64,000 nt of DNA from Massospora cicadina (Eukaryota > Entomophthoromycota > Entomophthoromycetes > Entomophthorales > Entomophthoraceae). Positions 22,230 to 33,637 of the stretch are shown piece after piece. Position 1 is the first letter of the stretch. Every line of letters begins with the position of its first letter. The notes under the pieces were generated by a model, which saw only the letters and a list, made by a program, of their open reading frames with translations, did not search any database and was not told the DNA's origin. Location of the stretch: positions 62,001 through 126,000 of the forward strand of contig JAKSZP010009311.1 in NCBI GenBank assembly GCA_022478985.1. The letters run 5' to 3'. Both the position numbers and the translations under genes were made by a program.

Positions 22230-22725
22230 TCAATAGCTCGAAGCTTAGTATCTAATTGTTGAAGCTTGAAGTTCAGATTAGCTTAGCTTTTCCAAATTAG
22301 TAAATATTGGGATTCTACCTACTGGAGCTTGGGAACTCACTTCGCTTTGATGAGATAGCTAATGGAGGGCAGGTAGGATAAAACCATGCTGTAAGATATT
22401 GATTTTTTACCAATTAGTGGGTGGAGAAATTTTTGCACCCTGCTGACCTCCTCCAACCTTATAAAAGGGTCTGGTCTCCGCTATTTAGGCTGTACTAAAT
22501 TAGAAGTGGCCTGGAGAGGAGCCTCCAATGAACTCCTCAGATTTTGCTGCATAGTCAGTGCAATTTAACTACCCAAACTCTTGCTATTTGCCTGAGAAGT
22601 ACTAGTAAAAGTGTTACCCCAATTAGAGGGGTTCCACTGGTAATTGACCAGAGACTTTTAGCTGATATTTCATCATTTACCTCTGAACCACTATTTTTGA
22701 TAATCAGACTTTTAATTTTCTGACA
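22230..22725 (-). repeat. LTR shared by Gypsy-D (3' end) and Gypsy-D2 (5' end)
   Basis: On the minus strand it begins TGTCAGAAAATTAAAAGTC at 22725, right after a purine-rich tract GAAGGGGGTAA (22736-22726) that ends Gypsy-D. It ends near 22230, followed by a leader (AGGGTTCACTATTGACCCC) resembling the post-LTR sequences of A and C, which begins Gypsy-D2. One LTR thus serves two internal regions. I could not compare it with another copy, so the 22230 end is inferred from the leader position. Confidence 0.55.
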
Positions 22726-22821
22726 TTACCCCCTTCAAGAGTGGTAGGGGGATAAGGTCACAATTACTGATTATTCACTGGGTTAATGGTAAGTCAAGAA
22801 GCAAGGGATTTAATGAAATGC

Positions 22822-23802
22822 TCATTTTTGCTTTATAGGTAATAACAAAAGGCTCTTCCCAGATGGACCTAAGATTTTCTTTATAGGAATGATACAGTTG
22901 TGGTAGTAAAATACCAAGTCTGACACTTGGAAGGAAGGGAGTGGTGACTGGAGCTCATTGGCCGCTTGACCCTCTTTAGTGACAGTTTTTGCTAAATTGG
23001 TCATCGCCTCAGACTACAGCTGGATAATGTGCTGCACCAACTTCTTCATGGATTAATCCAGATCAGTCCTAGCTGAGAAAATATCTTTGGATAGTAAAGC
23101 AGGCACCCCAAGTTAACAGCCATACAACACATGGAATGGAGACATCTTAAGGATCTGGTGGTAACTGATACGGTAGACCATGATGGCACTGGGTAAATAA
23201 AGATCTAGTGAAGAGGGTCTGAGTTGACCATTTTCTGAAGTATAGAGACCAGGGTCCCTTTTTCTCTTTCTACAGTACCATTGATGGACGGGTTATAGGG
23301 AGCTGAGAAGAGTTGTTGTGCTCCCATCGAGGTGGCAAGGAGCTTTACCACTCAGGATGTAAAATTTTTCCATTATCACAATGGAGGACCTGGGGGCAAC
23401 CATGTCGCGTAAAGATATATTGATGTGGGAAGATGGCAGTGGCCTTAGAAGTCTGAGCGGGTAGAGAAACAGCTTCAACCCATTTGGTAAAAATGGTCAA
23501 TTTTGACCAAGATGTAACGATTACCACCGGTGAACTGAGGTAGAGGACCTACCACTTCCAGACTTATGGTGTGGAAAGGTTTTGGGACGTTGTGGGTTAA
23601 TACTAATATCGGGTCTTGTAATTAGATTGTTTTTATAGGCCAGAAAGGCATCCAAGACTTCAGTTATGGTTTCCATAATGCCCTCCCAGTAGTACCGCTC
23701 TTTTACCCAATTGTAGGCTTTGGATACTCCGTCATGCCCCATGATATTATGAGATTCCAAGATGACAGTACTCGCTCTGATGCTCAAAGATAGGGCAACC
23801 AA
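22822..23802 (-). pseudogene. Integrase of Gypsy-D
   Basis: The zinc-binding part 'ESHNIMGHDGVSKAYNWVKE' starts near 23750. The core follows with 'FTKWVEAVSLPAQTSKATAI' near 23480 and 'HGCPQVLHCDNGKI' near 23390, containing the second catalytic Asp. The last part (23004-22822) is the C-terminal DNA-binding region ('FQVSDLVFYYHNC'). No chromodomain. Several shifts. Confidence 0.75.
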
Positions 23803-23809
23803 TTTACTC

Positions 23810-24324
23810 CTACTTTCTTATATAACTACCACTCTCCAAATTTGTGTTGTGGGAGTGCCGTGCTAGCATCTTTTGTAATGATTCATAATCATCAGCCCAT
23901 GCGTCAGGAATCATTAGGAGGTCATGAAACCTCTCTGTTTCGCTATTGTCAAGATGAAGGACAGGCAGCTGCGTCAACCCATCAACGTTCATATGGCGCG
24001 TCCCAGATCGATGCTCAATTTTTATTCTGTAGTTCTGGAGCTTAAGAGCCCAACAAGCTAACCGCCCAGTAGATCTTTCATATTCTGCAACCACTTCAAG
24101 GAGGCGTGTTCAGTAACTACTTTGAATGATGTTCCATATAAGAAGGGGAGATAGTACCTTATGGCAAGCAAGACAGCCAGGCACTCCACCTCAGTGACGC
24201 TGTAATTACACTCGGCTTTGGAGAGCATCTTTTTGAAGTATGACACAGGATGATCTACCCCATGCTCATCTAATTGAGCTAAGATAGCTCCAGCAGCATA
24301 GTCAGAAGCATCCATAAACAACAT
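23810..24324 (-). pseudogene. RNase H of Gypsy-D
   Basis: An open 88-codon frame (24324-24058): 'MLFMDASDYAAGAILAQLD', 'HPVSYFKKMLSKAECNYSV', 'EVECLAVLLAIRYYLPFLYG', then 'VVTEHASLKWLQNM', where the usual Asp of T-D-H is Glu. The connection ('LACWALKLQNYRIKIEHRSG') continues in 24094-23810 after a frame change. Confidence 0.85.
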
Positions 24325-24380
24325 AGAAGGTTTGCCATAGTCAGAGTGGTGGAGGATTGGCTTTCATTGCAACAACTGTT

Positions 24381-25402
24381 TCAGGGTCTCAAATGCGGCT
24401 TTGTGTTCAGTACCCCAATGGAAGGGGTATTTTTAGCCAAGAGACGTATGAGGGGCTCACTGAGCTGTGAAAATTTGTAGATGAATTGATGATAGTCCCC
24501 CATCATGCCCAAAAAACTGCATGTTGCGAAGGGTTTTGGCACAGGCATTTTAGATATAGCTTTATCCTGTATTGGAGGCTTTGAATCCCATCTTGAGAGA
24601 TAGCTTGCCTGAGAAAATCTAACTTTATATGAAATAAAGTACATTTGAAGGCTCAGCTTGATTTAAATGCCATCAAAAGCTGAAACACTTATTTTAGGTG
24701 AGTGAGGTGGTTTGAAGGTCTTGGAAAAAATGGTGATGACATTAAGCTAGACAATCACACAGCTCAGCTTGAGATCCTAAAGAATATGATCCATCGCCCA
24801 CTGAAAAAGTGGCAGGCGCATTGCATAACCCGTGGGTTAACCAAATGGGTTGAAATAGGCCCTCGCTACATATAAGAGCGCACTTATCTTGATCCTGTGG
24901 AGAAAGGTCCATCTGCCAATACCCAATAGCTAAACCCATGTCATAAAAGAACTTATACTCAGAGAGTTGGGCCAGAGAGTCATCAATATGAGTGATAGGG
25001 TAGCTGTCCTTCTTGGTGAGTTGTTTATCTTATGGTAGTTCATTACTACCCAATGACCTCCGTTTTTCTTCTTTAATAAGTAGAAGGGGGAAGACAAGGG
25101 CTTTGGGATGGCAACAGCAGCCCAGCGTCCAACAGCTAATTAAGCTCCGTCTGCATTTGTAGCTCCTCAACTTTTGATTTGCGATAGGGTTTGGAGCGGG
25201 TAGGGTGAGTATCCCCAATGTCAATAGTGTGAGTCCAACTCTTCATGTGCCCATAGTTGGTATCAGAGGTAGAGAAGATGTCACTGTAGTTCTCAATTAG
25301 AGTGTGGACCTTGTTAAGCTCCGCTGGAGTTATTTCCTCAGAGATATGAACAGTAGTCAAAGTACATATTGACTGGTTGGTGGGTAAGCCCATATCAGCC
25401 AT
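24381..25402 (-). pseudogene. Reverse transcriptase of Gypsy-D
   Basis: The segments 25402-25136 (protease-RT linker and N-terminus, 'INKVHTLIENYSDIF' type) and 24939-24742 ('GLAIGYWQMDLSPQDQDKCA', 'THGLCNAPATF') carry the RT fingers and palm. The segment 24644-24381 is the thumb ('PFATCSFLGMMGDYHQFIYK'). The catalytic Asp-Asp region near 24740-24700 is out of frame. Confidence 0.75.
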
Positions 25403-25455
25403 AGACCCAATATAGTGGAATTGCTTAATGTCCTCAATGGGTATCAGCAGGCCTC

Positions 25456-26176
25456 TTATGTTTGCCTGATGCTTTTTTTAATGAAAAGATCTTTCAGGGT
25501 AAGATTTCTGCAGGAGATTGATGGGTCTCTGATAGTCTGGACCAGTACACCTGGCAATACTCTGGTCTTTAAGGTAACAACACCCTCAACGCTGGTTAGG
25601 TGCAATAAGAAGTTGTGCGGGACTTTGTGAGGTATCTTAGTGTCAACTACCCATTGTTCACCCGCTTTGATTACTACCTCTTCAGAGGCATAGAAAGAGA
25701 TACCCTCTAGGACATCCACTGATTGATGCAAAATTTTTGTAATCCTTCCTGCCGTGGTGTAATGTATGATAGAGAGGAAAAGGGAAACTCAACTGTGCAG
25801 GCATGAAATTTTTTATCAGGCTATTCATTGGTCATAATTAGAGGAACCTCATAGTTAAGAAGGGAGAGATAGCCCTGCTTCAAGTTAATAATCCCTTCAT
25901 ATTTGAGCATAAATTGGAAACCAATGAGTAGATCATAGGTATTACTGGCTAAGGCCACAGCTGGGGCCAACGAGATGAGCTTTCCAAACAAATGGGCAGA
26001 GAAGAGTAGAGTTCAATAGCTCGGGTGTTGGCCATACCAACAGTTCCAAACTCCTGGGTGTAGTCAAGGTCAGGGGCCAGCTTAATCTTTTTAATGAGTT
26101 TTGTGGACACCGTGTTCACCGAGTACTCAGTGTCAAGGATAGCCCTAACCCGCACTCCATTGATAACGACCTCCAT
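25456..26176 (-). pseudogene. Aspartic protease and following linker of Gypsy-D
   Basis: The 75-codon frame 26176-25949 has 'VRAILDTEYSVNTVSTKLIK': catalytic D-T-G changed to D-T-E. It is followed by 'IKLAPDLDYTQEFGTVGMAN'. The segment 25731-25456 is the linker before RT. Same domain as D2 at 20673-20419, where a different residue of the triad is lost. Confidence 0.75.
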
Positions 26177-26483
26177 TGGTTAAGGTTCCACCCAAGTTGG
26201 GGGAAAGAGCGAGGATCTCCTTTAGATGAGGAGTAGAGGCAAGTTGTTTGGTCGTTTCAGAATGTTTAATCTTGGATAATCTGCAGGGTATGAACACTCT
26301 GTGTGGATTGGATTAGAGTGGCAATGAGATGGTCAGCGTCACTGGCAGTGCCAATGACCTCAAAACCCCTTTCCGCTTGATGTAAATAAGATTGAAGGGA
26401 GATTCTAGACATAACCACTCTCTCCAGTTTTATTCCTTTAAGTACCTCCACTTCACCTGGGGCTCCTAAAACATAATGATTAA
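26177..26483 (-). pseudogene. C-terminal gag/spacer of Gypsy-D
   Basis: A 61-codon frame (26451-26266) between gag and protease matches D2 at 20860-20700. The sequence stops at the insertion point of Gypsy-C. It resumes at 57376: the junction CATAATGATTAA (up to 26483) and CATCCTCAC (57376) aligns with the continuous D2 sequence near 20965-20985. Confidence 0.55.
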
Positions 26484-26821
26484 TGTCAGATTTTGCCTAA
26501 TTCTCACGTTTTAGAATATTCTAAACCATTGAACTCTCTGGCACTATTGGAAGGGGATGTAATTTATCTAAATTTTTTTCAAGGCTAATAAGAACAATCA
26601 GTCTCATACTGATCGAGGGATAGAAGATTCAATTGCTCAGCAATTAATTAGCTTGGATAATCCTGATCCATTTTGATACCTATAGTATTTAATCCTTCTG
26701 ATAGTAAACTTAGGTCAAATTATAACCAGTTTTTGCTTTATTTATTGCTTTTTGAAGAATTTACCTAAGTAACTTCGAGAGAAAACCTGCCCAATTGGAA
26801 GTGTAATTCAAAATTTTAAGA
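26484..26821 (+). repeat. 5' LTR of Gypsy-C
   Basis: Begins TGTCAGATTTTGCC and matches 45091-45371, 52086-52132 and 57341-57370 in order, for example AAGGGGGACATGATTTATC and CAGCAATTAATTAGCT blocks. It ends at ...TTTTAAGA, one base before the primer-site-like TGGTGC. The terminal dinucleotide is therefore GA rather than CA in my alignment. Confidence 0.85.
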
Positions 26822-26822
26822 G

Positions 26823-26842
26823 TGGTGCTTACTACAGGGGGC
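26823..26842 (+). promoter_or_regulatory. Putative primer-binding site of Gypsy-C
   Basis: TGGTGCTTACTACAGGGGGC, one base after the LTR. It starts TGG, as expected for complementarity to a tRNA CCA end, and it is conserved with the post-LTR sequence of Gypsy-A. The tRNA was not identified. Confidence 0.5.
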
Positions 26843-26999
26843 ACTCTGAGTTACGCACCAGTGTTAACGTCAAATCACTACCATAGATTCTCATCTTCTG
26901 CCTGAAGAAGCTTTACACCATGAGCAAGGCAATATATTACTATGGGTCCTTTCAACTAGAACTGAAATCCCAAGAGTACCCATCACGTTGGAACTCCGC

Positions 27000-28880
27000 G
27001 CCAACTTGGAGTTTTACAGTCCTAACTTAAACTTTACCACAAACTTTCAAATAAAGTCCAAAGATTTACAAAAATTACAAATCAAATGCTTGATGAGACT
27101 CTAAATTTCTGGGATCCATTCTACTCAATCTCAATCTAATGATGTATCCTATAGCTTGTGGGAAGTTTTTCAAACCTCTCAAATGCCAGTAATTGGTACT
27201 GAGAATAGGTTGCACCAGCTTGTACACTATACCTTATATCATTTATTACCATTAGTTGGAATGCGTCATCAAGGGATGTTTAATTTATTAGAAGGACTCC
27301 AGTCCAAGAATAATTACTTTACCTAGTTTTTTAAATCCTGCCTATGAGTTTAGTAGAGATAATTGCGATGCCATCATTGATAATAAACCCTTCTCAATGA
27401 AGTACATCAACAGCTTATTCAGCTTGACCGTGGGAAGTCCAGTTTTTTGTTGATTTACAATTCCCTAAGCGAGTCCAGGAAATTCAGAGAGAATGGAGAG
27501 AAGGTATTTCCCAACTCTCTGTGTAGTCAATTGATGGAAGAGAAATCAAAAACCGTCTCCTCCAATTGGAGCAATTGTACTCAGACTTCAATTCCAAGTC
27601 AATAAAGTAGAAAAACCTCTGGAGCTATGGGTTCTCCTGGGGTTGAAGGAACTTGTGGTCCACCTGGGGGTGAAGGACCACATGTACCTCCCAGTGCTGA
27701 TGGGCCCTGTAGACCTCCAGAGATTGAAGAGCTTATGAACTTCCAGGTGCGGATGGACCCTGGGGACCCCGAGTGCTGATGGGCATTCAGGATCCCTTCA
27801 ATAAATTGGCTCTCTATTTTAGCATTATGGACCGCTTATGTGAACAATCTTATAAAGTGGCCAAGGAGTGTAACTTAATGCCTAATGGGGTACCGATAAT
27901 CCCCTCCTGTTGCTTCAGTCTCTATCTGACGAATTGACTAATATGGGTAAATGGGTAAAGAATATAGACATCCTTCTACAAGCTTACAATTCAAAAGCAG
28001 AGATGCTCCAAGAGAAAATTGAAACAATGGAACTTAAGTACAATGCACAGCAGGAGCAAATTTATGAGCTATCTTGTCAGTTGAATGAGAATTTGGGGCA
28101 TGCAGATTTTAATAGAAAGATTAGTGAAATTCATACTAAGACCGTCAGGCATTATCCTCAATTTTCTTCCCGAGCTTCAGACTCCAACAACTTTATTTCT
28201 CTAATCAATCAGAACAACCTGGTGTACATGTTTTGACCGCCAATGCTTTAATGAGTTTTAAACATGTATGTAAAGATAAATACTCTCCTGGTTAGGGCAG
28301 CATTATCTCCTTCCTCTATCTAATGAGAAGGCTCTAACTGAGGCCATTGATCACCAAAAATGAATTACTTGCCTAATTGCCTTACTTGATTGGCTCGGGA
28401 TATCATAGGACCCCACTTGATGACTTGCTCTACTTGGTCTCAGATCAAAAATGCGTTTATCAAAGAATTTGGGAGTGAGAAAACCTTATCCTCTCAGAAA
28501 CAGGCGTTTATGGGTATACAGCCCCATCAAAATAAATCTATCAAAAACTTGCTCACCAGTTCTATTAGGAAGCTCAGACTTTATATTGTTTGGTCCATTA
28601 TATTTGGATGATGCAATTACTGCAATTATGTCTGCTTTTACTTTTAGAACTAAGATGCAAGTTTACCTTATCAGCGTAAAGAAAAATTCATAAGTATATT
28701 AGACATCAAGGAGGCCTTGTTTTAATTGCCTCCTTAATTATCTGAAAACCCCTGAGCTTATGATTCTTCTAGACCAAGTCGCCCTAGAGTTTATGCTATG
28801 CCTGAGAATGCTAGAGCGATTCAGTGCAATTACTGCCACAGATTTTTACATACTCAGGACTGCTGTTATAAGAAAGCAGC
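27000..28880 (+). pseudogene. Gag of Gypsy-C with collagen-like, coiled-coil and CCHC segments
   Basis: An N-terminal domain is readable at 27117-27325 ('SLWEVFQTSQMPVIGTENRL'). A Gly-x-y repeat follows at about 27615-27775 (G-S-P-G-V-E-G-T-C-G-P-P-G and, after a shift, G-A-D-G-P-W-G-P-R). Next is a heptad-like stretch at 27910-28140 ('AEMLQEKIETMELKYNAQQE'), a capsid-like region around 28390-28690, and a CCHC knuckle at 28825-28866 (C-N-Y-C-H-R-F-L-H-T-Q-D-C-C). Gag builds the particle and packages RNA. The collagen-like and coiled-coil parts are unusual additions. Confidence 0.65.
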
Positions 28881-29039
28881 TGATTAACAGAAGTAAAGAG
28901 ATAAAACCTATAAGACTCTCCACCTTGATAATGATATGAGTATGCAACAGGAACATCAAAGTCCTGTAAAATATAATAAAGATGAACATTCCTCCTATTT
29001 CTTGCCTTCCTTGTAGGCTTTATCCTCTCAGTTTGGAAG

Positions 29040-29552
29040 TATCGTCACCCATATTGACTTTTGAGTGAATCAAGTCTATGCCAAAGCTATCATTGATACT
29101 GGATCCTCGGTGAATTTTATCTTGTCAAAATTTATCAAGCGGATCAAGTAATGCCTGATATTTCCCATTACAAAGAATATGGCACTGTAAGACATCAAGA
29201 TACTCAGTCAATTGGAACCTTTTTGTCACTTCCTCTAAAAATTTGGAAGTTAACTTTTACAATCCCTGCTATCATCCTCAATAATTTGAGTTATGACCTA
29301 CTTTTGGGGACTCATTTTTTCAGAAAATTTGATGGAAATATTAATTATCCTGACTTGTCACTTTCCCTTTTGGGGTATAGAGTTCCCTTACTTCTATCAA
29401 AACATGCTCATACCAGATGTCAGTTATGTTTGCTGGAGGGGTCTAAAAGGTCTTATTCCATTCAATACCATGTTGGAGACCCTCAGGTAGAATTACCCCC
29501 TACATTGGTGGATATCAAAGAAGGGATGCCTATTTTTCCCCTGAGAAGTTAG
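29040..29552 (+). pseudogene. Aspartic protease of Gypsy-C
   Basis: 'YAKAIIDTGSSVNFILSKFI' with intact D-T-G-S at 29095-29106. After a shift at about 29150 the flap and C-terminal half continue ('HYKEYGTVRHQDTQSIGTF', 'LSYDLLLGTHFFRKFDGNI'). This is the best-preserved protease of the A/C/D group. Confidence 0.85.
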
Positions 29553-29839
29553 TTATTCCTCCAAAATTGCAGGTAATTGTTGGTACTTTTTTACATCTTT
29601 TTGTTTTAAAGGACATTTGTAACAAGTCCAAGGCATTTTCTACCCTTCTGCTAAAGAACTCTTGCCTTGTCCTGGATTATTGGATTATGCTTATTCTGGA
29701 TCATTATCAGTTTTATTGGTGAACCTTACCAATGATCTGAAAACGGTAAATTGAAACCATCCAATTGCTTATGTCAAGTTACTACCCTAGTCCCTGATCT
29801 ATGATGTTAAACCTTTTGGAAGATTACAAGACTTTGGGA

Positions 29840-30890
29840 TGGAAAGTGATCAGGAAATTCCTACTGTGGGGCCTGCAATTGGAAAAAACCACACTAATGA
29901 ACAGGAGAGACAAGTACTTCAATTATTATAGTATTACTCCGAAATTTTTGCTAAGCATACTTATGACTTTGGTAAGATGAAAGGTGTAATGCACTACATT
30001 GAAACTGGTGATCACCTTCTTATTCGTGCAAAGCCTTATTGTAAGTCTAAAGTGGAGGAAGCCCAGGTTACCAAAGAATTGCAACATTATTGGAGTCTGG
30101 ATTATTGAAACCCTTCAACAGTCCTTGGGCCTCCTCATTGCTGTTGATTAGGAAAAGGATGTTTCCCATTGAGTTGTTATGGATTATTATAGATTGAACA
30201 CTATTACTCAATGAGATATTATCCTTTACCTCAGATAAATGATTCCCTATAATTGTTGGCTGACACAACCTACTTTTATGCGATGGATTTAGCCAACGGA
30301 TACTGGCAGATTGAGTTATCCCCAGAAGACCAATCTAAGTGTGCCCTAATATCCAATGAGGGTTTATTAGAACCAACCCATATGCCACAAGGATTGAGCA
30401 ACGCCTCAGAAACTTTCCAAAGGGCTATAGGTGTGTTACGGGACATAAAACTCACCTGTGTTCTGGTATATCTGGATGATATTTCCATGTTTTCCATAAC
30501 ATTTACTGAACATTTGGGACATCTAAAAGAAGCTTTCATATGAATTTGAAATTCTTCCCTAAAGCTAAAAACCCCCAAATTTTTATTTTTCCAAAATGAA
30601 ATGAAATTTTAGGACACCAGGTATCAGCTAAATGGATTTGACCACTTTCAGAATAAAATTCAAGCTATTCAACGAATGCCTCCTCTGACCTCTCTGCGGG
30701 ATATCCAAGTCTTTCTTGCCATGGTTGGGTATTATTGGCAATTTATACCCAGTTTGCTGATATGGCTGAACCGTTATTTCATCTGTTACAAGAAGGGGTG
30801 CCATTTATTTGGAGTTCAGATCAGGAACAGCCATTCAATTCTATGTGAACGGCCTTGACTAAGGCACCTGTTTTAATTTATCCTCGATTC
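29840..30890 (+). pseudogene. Reverse transcriptase of Gypsy-C
   Basis: The open 96-codon frame 30253-30543 contains 'TYFYAMDLANGYWQIELSPE' (first Asp), 'PQGLSNASETFQRAIG' and 'CVLVYLDDISMFS', with intact Y-L-D-D at 30469-30480. The N-terminal part lies at 29930-30250 in shifted frames, and the thumb at 30676-30858 ('LRDIQVFLAMVGYYWQFIP'). Stops flank the core. Confidence 0.85.
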
Positions 30891-31185
30891 AATAAGACTT
30901 TTTCTTACATATTGATGTAAGTAATGTTGCTATTGGGGCTATCTTATCCCAGTGTGACAAAGAGAAGAATGATCATCCTGTCACGTTTTATAGAAAACTT
31001 TGTCCAAAGCTGAACGAAACTACAGTGTAACTAAGCCAAAGTGTTTGGCTGTTATTTTAGCAATTAAACACTTCCATCCCTTCCTATATGGTAACCATTT
31101 TACTGCTATTACTGATCGTTCCTCTTTAAGATGGTTGCAAAATATGAAAAATCCTAATGGGAGATTGTCCCGTTGGGCTCTATGA
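30891..31185 (+). pseudogene. RNase H of Gypsy-C
   Basis: 'FLHIDVSNVAIGAILSQ'-type start near 30900 in a shifted frame, then 31000-31185 with 'SKAERNYSVTKPKCLAVILA' (the Glu of the helix has become Lys) and 'ITDRSSLRWLQNMKNPNGRL'. Positioned directly after RT, as usual. Confidence 0.8.
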
Positions 31186-31439
31186 TAGCAAAATTACGAT
31201 TTTTCCTTTGTTGTCATTCAGTTGTTCTACATTAAAATTCTGATGGTCTGTCCTGACTGTTTATACTGACCTTGGATTTGGGGAAGTAAGAACGTCTATA
31301 TAATCTTATTGGATGGCCTGAGTTGTGGTTTCGAGAGTCTAAAGAAGATCAGCCTTCCTAAAGCATATTACCAAAGATACCATGATTTGAGAAGAAAGGT
31401 TGTATAAAAAGGTCAAATCCAAGTGATTACCCTTTTCAC

Positions 31440-32213
31440 ACCCAAACTCAAGATTTCGTGCTGTTATGGAGGGACATGAACAAGTAGGTCATAGCGGGTT
31501 AAAGAAAACCAAGGATTGTTTAAAACCTGATATTATTGGAATAACATGAAAGAATTTGTTTGAGAGACTTAATTTGTGTTTCATCTGTAAAAGCCATGGA
31601 GCCACCAACCTTACTTATAGCATCAAGTTTTCCCCCCAACTAAAGCGTTTGAAGTGGTAAGCATTGATGTTGTAGGCCCTTTTCCATGGGAATTGTATGG
31701 CCATCAGTACATTATTATGGCTGTTGACTACTTATCTAAATGGGTTGAGGCCACTTCCACTGCCACCCCCTCTGCTAAGACTATGGCTATATTCTTTAAC
31801 AGCACATCATCTCTCAACATGGGTGTCCCAAGGTCCTTATGTTGGATAATGGGACTATTTTCACCTCTCAACTTTTACAGGTTCAGTCTAGATTATTTAT
31901 TACTACCCAAAAATTTGTCATCCCTTATAAATCATCCATTAACTGGGCCATCAAACAATTCAATGGAACTCTAGTCTTGATTAAAAGGAAGATGGATTCC
32001 ACTGACCAATCTTGGTAGAACTTTTATTTGCCTAGTGCTTTGTTTGCATATTGAACAGCTATCATTAATCATCAAGATGTCGCCTTTCAAATGCATATAT
32101 GGGGAAAATCCTTCAATCCTTCCTAGTGTTCAGGTTATATCCAAAGAAAACATACCTGAAAATTTTGATTTAAGTATATAAATCTGGCTGATGAAATTAT
32201 TTGCCTTCAAGCA
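31440..32213 (+). pseudogene. Integrase of Gypsy-C, N-terminal and core parts
   Basis: Zinc-binding remnants lie near 31465-31610 ('GHEQVGHSGLKKTKDCLK', 'CFICKSHGA'). The core starts at 31660 with 'VSIDVVGPFPWELYGHQYII' (first Asp). The second Asp region ('LDNGTIF') near 31840 is out of frame. The gene is cut at 32213/32218 by the B3 insertion and resumes at 44812. Confidence 0.8.
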
Positions 32214-32218
32214 CAAGC

Positions 32219-33637
32219 TGTCATGAAAACGGCAGAAGAATTTTAGACTGGTCTGCTAATCAGGATGCGTGAGCACCCAAAAGCAAGCTAGAATTCCAGA
32301 GGAATTGCTGCGCGTATGACGTTGTATGTAGCTGCAAATTGGGAAATGATAAATTAATGGTGTAGGGCAATAGTAAATAGCAATTCGAAAATGAACAAAA
32401 TGGAGACAAACCCAGACATTGGGGGTCTTACTGCAAAGGATTGCACCACTGGGATAGTTTCTACAGGGTTACCGGTAGATGGGTCAATACAACTGAGGAA
32501 ACAAGTGGGAGGATCCTTGCTTGGAATTTGTGGATGTAAGGCCACAAGATCCCAGTATAATGATGGCGGATAGTTGAAATAAGGGTGCTAAATTGCCATA
32601 GATATCTGGCTTTCTGTATTCAGTTGAAAATGGTGGGAGTCATAGTAATCATCAAAACTGGTAAAGCCCATCTGGTATAAGAACCAACCGACCACCAGGG
32701 AAATGCCAAAGGGACTTCCGCAAGAAGGATATCAATAAAGTAAAATTGATAGTTTAGGGCAGAAATTTTATTAAAGGAAAATAAAAAAATTGATCAACAA
32801 TTTTCTCAGTGTGATGCAACTGATTAAATAGTGTTCAATTGATGCGGGAACAAGCTGGGATTGGGTCCCTCAAGTTTTACCTAACTGAAGAATTTTCGGG
32901 GAGAGGGGCAGATAATCTCAATGGGAACCCAAATCAAAGGATTTGGCGGCAGGCCGAGTCACTGTCAGTTTAACCTTAAACGCCTGAACTGAGGCTAGAC
33001 TGCTTTTTCCGTCATTTAATGTTATGGCATCTGGCCCAATGAGCAACAGGAATTCCTCAGGGCCACCCCATGTAGGGCAGTCCCAATTGGTTGTAGACAG
33101 GTTCAGGATGCCCAACCCGCCCATACTTGGTCACTGGGCCATTCATTTGGTCAAGAGAGTTACATCAGCTGAAACTCCCAATTTGCTGGATAGAGGTTAC
33201 AAACTTTCGTTGATGGTTTTCAATGATATTTACATGTTGGGGATGATCCCCGACATTTTGAGAGGGGGTTAGCTTTGGAGATCTCACTGCTGGCTGAATC
33301 AAAACTGTCAGCAATTCCAGCTGATAATTTGATCTTGGTCCCTTTTTGACTATGTGGGTTCTAATCATTGGGCTTTATTGTCATCAGTTTTGGAGCAATC
33401 TACATCAGTTTTGTAATCTTGGCACAGATTTCTCTAATCTGGTGGACATGTTTGGCTGAGGTGAGCATGGGTACTAGGGGAGGAATCCAAGAGGGAGAGC
33501 TGTTACCCAGCGCTCATCTACCACGTGGGTGAGGTCACCCTGGGTAACAAGGGGTACAGCCACCCTCTTTGGACCCTTTTTATTCGTAAATTGGAAGATC
33601 TCCTGAGCCACGCACAGGACGTTCCCCAGGACTTACA
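32219..33637 (-). repeat. 3' LTR of Gypsy-B3
   Basis: 1,419 bp, minus strand TGTAAGTCCTGGGG at 33637 to ...TGACA at 32219. This is the only uninterrupted LTR of family B in the window. It contains sense-strand frames, including a peptide with 'GDLTHVVDERWVTALPL' at about 33540-33490, that recur in the other two B LTRs. A related peptide occurs in the E LTRs. Confidence 0.9.

Larger units (their letters stand above)
22726..26483 (-). mobile_element. Gypsy-D, minus-strand gypsy element, pol part
   Basis: From right to left it has the end of gag, protease, RT, RNase H and integrase, then a polypurine tract and LTR. Its upstream part is displaced to 57376-57537 and 63499-64000 by the insertions of C (TSD ATTAA) and E (TSD GCTTT). 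The 5' LTR lies right of the window. All domains are interrupted by stops or shifts. Confidence 0.85.

Noticed and set aside
27910..28236. Coiled-coil frame in Gypsy-C as a captured host gene.
   Set aside because: It sits between the Gag N-terminal domain and the CCHC knuckle with no flanking boundaries, so a Gag segment is the simpler reading.
32391..32573. Plus-strand frames at 3059-3277 and 32391-32573 looked like a small conserved gene.
   Set aside because: Both lie in B LTR copies and oppose the sense-strand frames. They are shadows.
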